NCBI GenBank assembly: GCA_946061355.1
Contig: CAMGRE010000147.1
Span: 1-5,839 of the forward strand
Reading direction: 5' to 3'
Length of the DNA stretch: 5,839 nt
Source of the DNA: an uncultured bacterium
Lineage (GTDB): Bacteria; Bacillota; Clostridia; Lachnospirales; Lachnospiraceae
Within the stretch, counting starts at the first letter, position 1. Every line of letters starts with the position of its first letter. The notes below the pieces were generated by a model. That model did no database searches and was not told the DNA's origin. It saw nothing but the letters and a program-made list of their open reading frames with translations. This document shows, piece by piece, positions 1 through 3,505 of the stretch. Both the position numbers and the translations under genes were made by a program.

Positions 1-2
1 CA

Positions 3-125
3 GAGAATAGTGAGAGGCTGCTAGCGTTTTATCAGGCAAATTGTTTTCAGAAATTTGATACACGTAGGACTACAACAGATTTGGAAGAACCGCATGAGCT
101 TGTGCAGCTTTTGAGATTGATTTAA
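3..125 (+). CDS. C-terminal fragment, possible GNAT N-acetyltransferase (5' partial)
   Basis: This is the only frame open from the left edge to a stop (TAA at 123-125); the other two plus frames stop within the first 25 bases. The 40 visible residues begin ENSERLLAFYQANCFQKFDT and end in ELVQLLRLI. The pattern ERLLxFYxxNxFxKF resembles the last helix and strand of GNAT acetyltransferases, where the usual wording is FYxKxGF; here a Cys stands in place of the usual Gly. A GNAT would transfer an acetyl group from acetyl-CoA to an amine, but the substrate cannot be told from this tail. No acetyl-CoA binding loop is in view, so the family call is an inference from a short stretch. The gene runs convergently towards typA, about 100 bases away, and has no clear terminator of its own; it may share the hairpin at 177-219. 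Confidence 0.5.
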   Translation, partial: ENSERLLAFYQANCFQKFDTRRTTTDLEEPHELVQLLRLI

Positions 126-164
126 AATGAATTAAATAGTAATAAAAAGAAGATTTACTTATTT

Positions 165-219
165 AGAAATAGAAAAGGAGCAGCACATAGCGATTTCTAA
201 TCGTTCAAGTGCCAGCTCC
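165..219 (-). terminator. Intrinsic terminator of typA
   Basis: Read on the minus strand, a three-tier hairpin begins 7 bases after the typA stop codon. The outer stem is GGAGC/GCTCC (215-219 with 177-181), then GCAC/GTGC separated by a small internal loop, then an inner hairpin CGATT/AATCG with a three-base loop (191-203). The stem is followed directly by TTTTCTATTTCT. This is a good rho-independent terminator with a slightly interrupted T tract. In the other direction the hairpin is followed only by ATTTTAC, so it would be a weak terminator for the converging gene on the left. Confidence 0.8.
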
Positions 220-225
220 ATTTTA

Positions 226-2058
226 CTATGCCTTTTTGAAGCCCGCGCGTTTGCGGAGTGTCGGGTCGAGAATTTTCTTGCGGATGCGCAGGCTCTTGGG
301 GGTAACCTCCAGAAGCTCATCCGTGTCGATAAAGTCGAGCGCCTGCTCAAGACTCAGGATCTTGGGCGGTGTCAGGCGCAGCGCCTCATCCGCGCTTGAG
401 GAACGGGTGTTGGTAAGCTGCTTCTTTTTGCACACATTCAACTCAATATCTTCCCCGCGGCCGTTCTGACCGACAACCATGCCGCCGTACACTTTTTCGC
501 CGGGACCGATAAAGAGCGTGCCGCGTTCCTGGGCATTGTACAGACCATAGGTAATGGCTTCGCCCGCCTCAAAAGCGATCAGGGAGCCCTGTTTCCTGTA
601 TGCGATGTCCCCTTTGTACGGACCGTAGCCGTTAAATACCGTATTGAGGATGCCGTTTCCCTTTGTGTCTGTCATGAATTCTCCGCGGTATCCGATCAAA
701 CCTCTTGCAGGGATGGAGAACTCCAGACGGGTATAGCCGCCGCTTGCGGTTCCCATGCTGATCAGTTCCCCTTTGCGTGTGCTGAGCTTCTCGATGACGG
801 TTCCGGAAAATTCTTCGGGTACATCCACGTAAGCGAGTTCCATGGGCTCCAGTTTCTTGCCGTTTTCATCCTCTTTATAAAGCACTTCGGCTTTGCTCAC
901 CGCGAATTCGTATCCTTCACGGCGCATATTCTCGATCAGCACGGACAGATGCAGTTCGCCTCTTCCGGATACCTTGAAAGCTTCTGTAGTGTCCGTCTCC
1001 TCAACGCGGAGAGACACGTCGGTATTCAGTTCGCGGAACAGTCTGTCACGCAGATGACGGCTTGTCACATATTTTCCTTCCTGTCCTGCCAGAGGAGAGT
1101 CGTTGACGATAAACTGCATGGCGATCGTCGGCTCGGAGATCTTCTGGAAAGGAATGGGCTTGGGATTCTCGGGAGAGCACAGCGTATCACCGATATGGAT
1201 GTCGGCGATGCCGGAGATCGCAACGATGGAACCGAAGCCTGCCTCCTGAACTTCCACTTTGTTCAGTCCGTCAAATTCATATAATTTACTGATCTTTACC
1301 TTTTTCTGTTTGTCGGGATCATGATGGTTGACGATGACAACCTCCTGATTGACTTTGACGGAGCCGTTGTCCACTTTGCCGACTCCGATCCGGCCGACAT
1401 ATTCGTTGTAGTCGATGGTACTGATCAGTACCTGTGTGCCGGCATCGGGATCACCGACCGGCGCCGGGATATAATTCAGGATCGTCTCAAACAGAGGGAT
1501 CATATTTCCGTTTTCATTATTTAAGTCGAGTGTTGCGGTGCCTGCCTTGGCGGAGGCGAAGACGAACGGGCAGTCGAGCTGCTTCTCATTTGCGTCAAGG
1601 TCGATGAACAGTTCCAGAACCTCATCGATGACTTCCTCAGGACGCGCTTCGGGACGGTCTATCTTGTTGATGCAGACAATGACGGGAAGATTGAGGCTGA
1701 GTGCCTTTTTCAACACAAATTTTGTCTGGGGCATGACACCTTCAAAGGCATCCACGACCAGAATGACACCGTTCACCATCTTTAAGACACGTTCCACTTC
1801 ACCGCCGAAATCCGCGTGGCCGGGAGTGTCGATGATATTGATCTTTGTATTTTTGTACATGACAGCGGTGTTCTTGGAGAGGATGGTGATACCACGCTCA
1901 CGCTCGATGTCATTGGAATCCATCACACGTTCCGCCACTTCCTGATTCTCACGGAATACGCCGCTCTGCTTTAAGAGCTCGTCCACCAGTGTGGTTTTGC
2001 CGTGGTCAACGTGTGCGATAATTGCTACGTTTCTCACATTGTTTCTTGTCTGCTTCAT
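226..2058 (-). CDS. typA: TypA/BipA ribosome-associated translational GTPase, complete
   Basis: The 610-residue protein has the family's usual length and all five GTPase signatures: G1 AHVDHGKTT at 15-23, the switch-I GIT at 56-58, G3 DTPGH at 77-81, G4 NKID at 131-134 and G5 SAKAG at 169-173. After the G domain come a beta-barrel domain II (about 205-290), EF-G-like domains III and V (about 305-480) and the BipA-specific C-terminal domain containing RGLIGYRGEFMTDTKG and the end section to about 600. TypA binds the 70S ribosome in its GTP form at the site used by EF-G and LepA, and supports ribosome assembly and growth under cold or stress; it acts in the cytoplasm. The ATG at 2056-2058 is chosen because GAGGAG lies seven bases upstream and the usual MKxxRNVAIIAHVDHG start follows. 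No broken or missing motif is seen. The gene is transcribed alone, with its own promoter (2161-2189) and terminator (165-219), divergently from the TPR lipoprotein. Confidence 0.97.
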   Translation of the reverse strand: MKQTRNNVRNVAIIAHVDHGKTTLVDELLKQSGVFRENQEVAERVMDSNDIERERGITILSKNTAVMYKNTKINIIDTPGHADFGGEVERVLKMVNGVILVVDAFEGVMPQTKFVLKKALSLNLPVIVCINKIDRPEARPEEVIDEVLELFIDLDANEKQLDCPFVFASAKAGTATLDLNNENGNMIPLFETILNYIPAPVGDPDAGTQVLISTIDYNEYVGRIGVGKVDNGSVKVNQEVVIVNHHDPDKQKKVKISKLYEFDGLNKVEVQEAGFGSIVAISGIADIHIGDTLCSPENPKPIPFQKISEPTIAMQFIVNDSPLAGQEGKYVTSRHLRDRLFRELNTDVSLRVEETDTTEAFKVSGRGELHLSVLIENMRREGYEFAVSKAEVLYKEDENGKKLEPMELAYVDVPEEFSGTVIEKLSTRKGELISMGTASGGYTRLEFSIPARGLIGYRGEFMTDTKGNGILNTVFNGYGPYKGDIAYRKQGSLIAFEAGEAITYGLYNAQERGTLFIGPGEKVYGGMVVGQNGRGEDIELNVCKKKQLTNTRSSSADEALRLTPPKILSLEQALDFIDTDELLEVTPKSLRIRKKILDPTLRKRAGFKKA

Positions 2059-2063
2059 AATTT

Positions 2064-2069
2064 CTCCTC
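2064..2069 (-). promoter_or_regulatory. typA ribosome binding site
   Basis: On the minus strand this reads GAGGAG, followed by AAATT and the ATA-flanked ATG start of typA. It is close to the ideal anti-16S complement and fixes the start at 2058. It sits only three bases downstream of the leader hairpin (2073-2098), so leader folding could affect its access. Confidence 0.85.
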
Positions 2070-2072
2070 ATG

Positions 2073-2127
2073 ATTGGCGCCGGATGAGCCGGTGCAATGA
2101 AACTGCCGGAATCGGATGTATCCGGCG
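2073..2127 (-). repeat. Nested, mutually exclusive inverted repeats in the typA leader
   Basis: Several GC-rich complementary arms lie in the 95-base untranslated leader of typA. (a) A ribosome-proximal hairpin at 2073-2098 has an ATTG/CAAT outer stem and a CCGG/CCGG inner stem around a five-base loop (2084-2088), with a bulge and one mismatch. (b) A perfect 6-bp hairpin pairs GCCGGA (2105-2110) with TCCGGC (2121-2126). (c) A perfect 8-bp long-range pair joins CGCCGGAT (2078-2085) and ATCCGGCG (2120-2127). Pair (c) uses arms of both (a) and (b), so it cannot coexist with them. The arms are seen directly; a regulatory role is an inference, and it does not match any riboswitch class I recognise. 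Confidence 0.5.
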
Positions 2128-2141
2128 ATTACATACATAGA

Positions 2142-2151
2142 TTGTATACAA
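2142..2151. repeat. Perfect 10-bp palindrome just downstream of the typA start site
   Basis: TTGTATACAA is a perfect palindrome located about 10 bp downstream of the typA -10 box, that is, near +3 to +12 of the predicted transcript. The position would suit a repressor operator, but a 10-bp palindrome is expected by chance about once per kilobase, so the support is modest. Confidence 0.3.
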
Positions 2152-2160
2152 AACTGTATT

Positions 2161-2189
2161 ATTATAGCATTGCAATAAAAAAAGCGCAA
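2161..2189 (-). promoter_or_regulatory. typA promoter (sigma-A type, extended -10)
   Basis: On the minus strand a -35 box TTGCGC (2184-2189) is followed by a 17-bp spacer, including seven consecutive T, and a perfect -10 box TATAAT (2161-2166) preceded by TGC (extended -10). The predicted start is around 2154, giving a leader of about 95 bases. The -35 lies in one arm of the inverted repeat shared with the divergent promoter at 2204-2233. Confidence 0.8.
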
Positions 2190-2207
2190 GACTCCCTTCG
2201 CTCTTGC
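2186..2207. repeat. Inverted repeat holding both divergent -35 boxes
   Basis: GCAAGA (2186-2191) and TCTTGC (2202-2207) are a perfect 6-bp inverted repeat around a 10-bp centre. Each arm supplies most of a -35 hexamer: TTGCGC leftward for typA and TTGCAC rightward for the TPR gene. The two hexamers are 14 bp apart. On the minus strand the arms are followed by seven T, so the element also looks like an intrinsic terminator, but no minus-strand gene lies upstream for it to end. Confidence 0.6.
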
Positions 2208-2233
2208 ACCGCGTGCTTTACGCGTGCTATAAT
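2204..2233 (+). promoter_or_regulatory. Promoter of the TPR lipoprotein gene (extended -10)
   Basis: A -35 box TTGCAC (2204-2209), an 18-bp spacer and a perfect TATAAT (2228-2233) preceded by TGC form a near-consensus sigma-A promoter. The predicted start is near 2240, leaving a short leader of about 23 bases before the ATG at 2264. The promoter is back to back with that of typA, and a direct repeat occupies its spacer. Confidence 0.8.
2210..2231 (+). repeat. Tandem direct repeat in the promoter spacer
   Basis: CGCGTGCTTTA (2210-2220) is followed immediately by CGCGTGCTATA (2221-2231): 10 of 11 positions are the same. The 11-bp period is about one helical turn, so both copies face the same side of the DNA, and together they span the -35/-10 spacer and run into the -10 box. 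This is a good candidate operator, though the second copy's similarity is partly set by the -10 sequence itself. Confidence 0.5.
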
Positions 2234-2251
2234 CCAGATATAGTTTATCCT

Positions 2252-2257
2252 AGGGAG
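2252..2257 (+). promoter_or_regulatory. Ribosome binding site of the TPR lipoprotein
   Basis: AGGGAG lies six bases before the ATG at 2264. It decides the start: the same frame stays open upstream to a TTG at 2204, but that TTG lies in the -35 box, upstream of the predicted transcript. Confidence 0.8.
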
Positions 2258-2263
2258 AATAAA

Positions 2264-3304
2264 ATGAGATACCGAACAGGAATTTACATAGCCGTGATCT
2301 GCATGTGTGTTCTGCTGACGGGCTGCGGATCCGGAAAGCAGGAGAGTACAGAGCAGGGGATGGTGGCGATCGAGGCGCTTGACTATCAGGGGGCGCTCAC
2401 TTGTTTTGAAAAAGCGCTTGCGAACGGTGAGGATCCGGAGCTTGTGTATCGTGGACAGGGGATTGCCTATATCGGGCTGACACAGTATGAGGATGCTGCC
2501 GCATCATTGGAGAAAGCATTGTCATATTGCAGAGGAATCCCGGGCAGTCTGGAGTACGATACGAACTACTATCTTGCAATGGCATATTATAAAAGCGGAG
2601 AGATCGATAAGGCCCTTGCTGTGTATGATGCGATCCTTGATCTGAAAAAGGACAAGACAGCATATTGTCTCAGGGGAATCCTGGAATTGGAAAAGGATAA
2701 TTACGACAGGGCGTCAGCGGATTTTGACAAGGCGATTTCCATGGATCCCACAGATTATGACTGCCTGATCGATATCTATACCGGACTTGAGAGATTCGGT
2801 TATAAAGAAGCGGGAAAAGAGTATCTGGAACAGGCGATGGCTGCGGGCGGAGAGACGATCAACAGTTATGATAAGGGGCGACTTTATTATTATCTGGAAG
2901 ATTATGAAGAGGCCAGGAACAGTCTGGAGCAGGCGAGGGATCTGGGCGGTGAGGATGCTGTCCTGTATCTGGGCAGAACCTATGAGGCGCTCGGAGATTA
3001 CAACTATGCGGCCAGCGTATATGTGACTTATCTGGAGAAACACGATGACAGCCCGGAGATCCTGAATCAGCTTGGCTTATGCCGGATGCAGAAAGGGGAG
3101 TATCAGGAGGCGCTGGAAGCTTTTCAGAGAGGGATTGAACTGGAGAACAACAGCTGCCTGCAGGCGCTTAAGTTCAACGAGATCACGGCATACGAACATC
3201 TGACGCAGTACAAGAAGGCAGCCGTGCTGATGGAGGCGTATCTGCAGTCATATCCGGATGACAGTGAGGCGCTCAGGGAGTTTGAATTCCTGAAAACAAG
3301 ATAA
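2264..3304 (+). CDS. TPR-repeat lipoprotein of unknown function
   Basis: This 346-residue protein starts with a lipoprotein signal peptide: MRYR, a hydrophobic stretch (residues 6-18) and the lipobox LTGC with the acylated Cys at 21. The mature protein should be anchored by lipid to the outer face of the cytoplasmic membrane. After a short Ser/Gly/Lys linker, residues 28 to about 340 form roughly nine tetratricopeptide repeats, with typical wording such as YEDAAASLEKAL, YDRASADFDKAISMDPTD, YEEARNSLEQA and YQEALEAFQRGIELE. No enzyme domain is present. TPR arrays are helical scaffolds for protein binding; homologous repeats occur in many unrelated proteins, so the partner cannot be named. The chosen ATG gives a proper signal peptide and a good ribosome binding site. 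The gene is monocistronic, between its own promoter (2204-2233) and a strong terminator (3312-3351), divergent from typA. I do not recognise a named family. Confidence 0.9.
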   Translation: MRYRTGIYIAVICMCVLLTGCGSGKQESTEQGMVAIEALDYQGALTCFEKALANGEDPELVYRGQGIAYIGLTQYEDAAASLEKALSYCRGIPGSLEYDTNYYLAMAYYKSGEIDKALAVYDAILDLKKDKTAYCLRGILELEKDNYDRASADFDKAISMDPTDYDCLIDIYTGLERFGYKEAGKEYLEQAMAAGGETINSYDKGRLYYYLEDYEEARNSLEQARDLGGEDAVLYLGRTYEALGDYNYAASVYVTYLEKHDDSPEILNQLGLCRMQKGEYQEALEAFQRGIELENNSCLQALKFNEITAYEHLTQYKKAAVLMEAYLQSYPDDSEALREFEFLKTR

Positions 3305-3311
3305 AATTGAG

Positions 3312-3351
3312 GCGGGAAATGCAGTTATATGCAGCTTCCCGCTATTTTTTT
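3312..3351 (+). terminator. Intrinsic terminator after the TPR lipoprotein gene
   Basis: A perfect 7-bp stem GCGGGAA (3312-3318) with TTCCCGC (3336-3342) is extended, after a small internal loop, by TGCA/TGCA around a six-base loop. It is followed by TA and seven T (3345-3351). The hairpin begins 7 bases after the stop codon. It insulates nrdD from read-through. Confidence 0.92.
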
Positions 3352-3367
3352 GCACTTGACCGGGAAA

Positions 3368-3383
3368 CCACAATATATTATGG
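3368..3383. promoter_or_regulatory. NrdR box 1 (distal)
   Basis: The 16 bases CCACAATATATTATGG match the published NrdR box consensus, acaCwAtATaTwGtgt as I recall it, at 13 of 16 positions, including the CAATATAT core. NrdR is the ATP/dATP-sensing repressor of ribonucleotide reductase genes and binds pairs of such boxes. Its position upstream of nrdD and its exact spacing to a second box make the call much stronger than the match alone. Confidence 0.8.
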
Positions 3384-3399
3384 AAACAAACTTATGTTA

Positions 3400-3415
3400 A
3401 CACAATATCTGGTGC
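3400..3415. promoter_or_regulatory. NrdR box 2 (proximal)
   Basis: ACACAATATCTGGTGC matches the same consensus at 13 of 16 positions, with the left half site ACACAATAT intact. Its centre is 32 bp (three helical turns) from the centre of box 1, the spacing typical of NrdR box pairs. It ends seven bases before the -35 box of the nrdD promoter, so bound NrdR could hinder polymerase. Confidence 0.8.
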
Positions 3416-3422
3416 TTAGCGG

Positions 3423-3451
3423 TTGACTTTTGGATCCTGCAATGATAGAAT
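3423..3451 (+). promoter_or_regulatory. nrdD promoter
   Basis: TTGACT (3423-3428), a 17-bp spacer and TAGAAT (3446-3451) preceded by TGA (extended -10) make a near-consensus sigma-A promoter. The predicted start is around 3458, giving a leader of about 48 bases. The two NrdR boxes lie immediately upstream, with centres near -82 and -50. Confidence 0.8.
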
Positions 3452-3490
3452 TGATTTTGATAGCTTTACATATTGGTAAATGGGTTACGC

Positions 3491-3496
3491 AGGGGG
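3491..3496 (+). promoter_or_regulatory. nrdD ribosome binding site
   Basis: AGGGGG is placed nine bases before the ATG at 3506. It is the only purine-rich site near the start and supports that choice. Confidence 0.65.
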
Positions 3497-3505
3497 ACAA
3501 GAGAT

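Noticed and set aside
160..171. AT-rich imperfect palindrome TATTTAGAAATA between the convergent genes.
   Set aside because: It lies in AT-rich intergenic sequence that serves as the T tract of the typA terminator; it is low-complexity and has no promoter context.
949..1945. Open frames on the plus strand opposite typA (949-1284, 1321-1524, 1538-1945).
   Set aside because: They are antisense to a clearly functional, fully conserved GTPase gene, show no recognisable domains and have no ribosome binding sites worth noting.
2177..2207. A minus-strand hairpin (GCAAGA/TCTTGC) followed by seven T, which looks like an intrinsic terminator.
   Set aside because: No minus-strand gene lies upstream of it; the gene on that side is divergent. 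The arms and the T run are better explained as the -35 boxes and spacer of the two divergent promoters. It might still stop stray antisense transcripts.
2204..2263. A 20-codon upstream extension of the TPR lipoprotein from a TTG at 2204.
   Set aside because: The TTG lies in the -35 box, the stretch includes the -10 box, and it would bury the lipoprotein signal peptide. The ATG at 2264 has its own ribosome binding site.
2714..3043. Open frame on the minus strand, and another plus frame, within the TPR gene.
   Set aside because: They overlap a repeat-rich real gene and their translations resemble no protein; they are shadows caused by its codon composition.
3465..3480. Small inverted repeat TTTAC/GTAAA in the nrdD leader.
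   Set aside because: A 5-bp AT-rich stem with a six-base loop is weak and likely by chance. No riboswitch features are seen in the 48-base leader.
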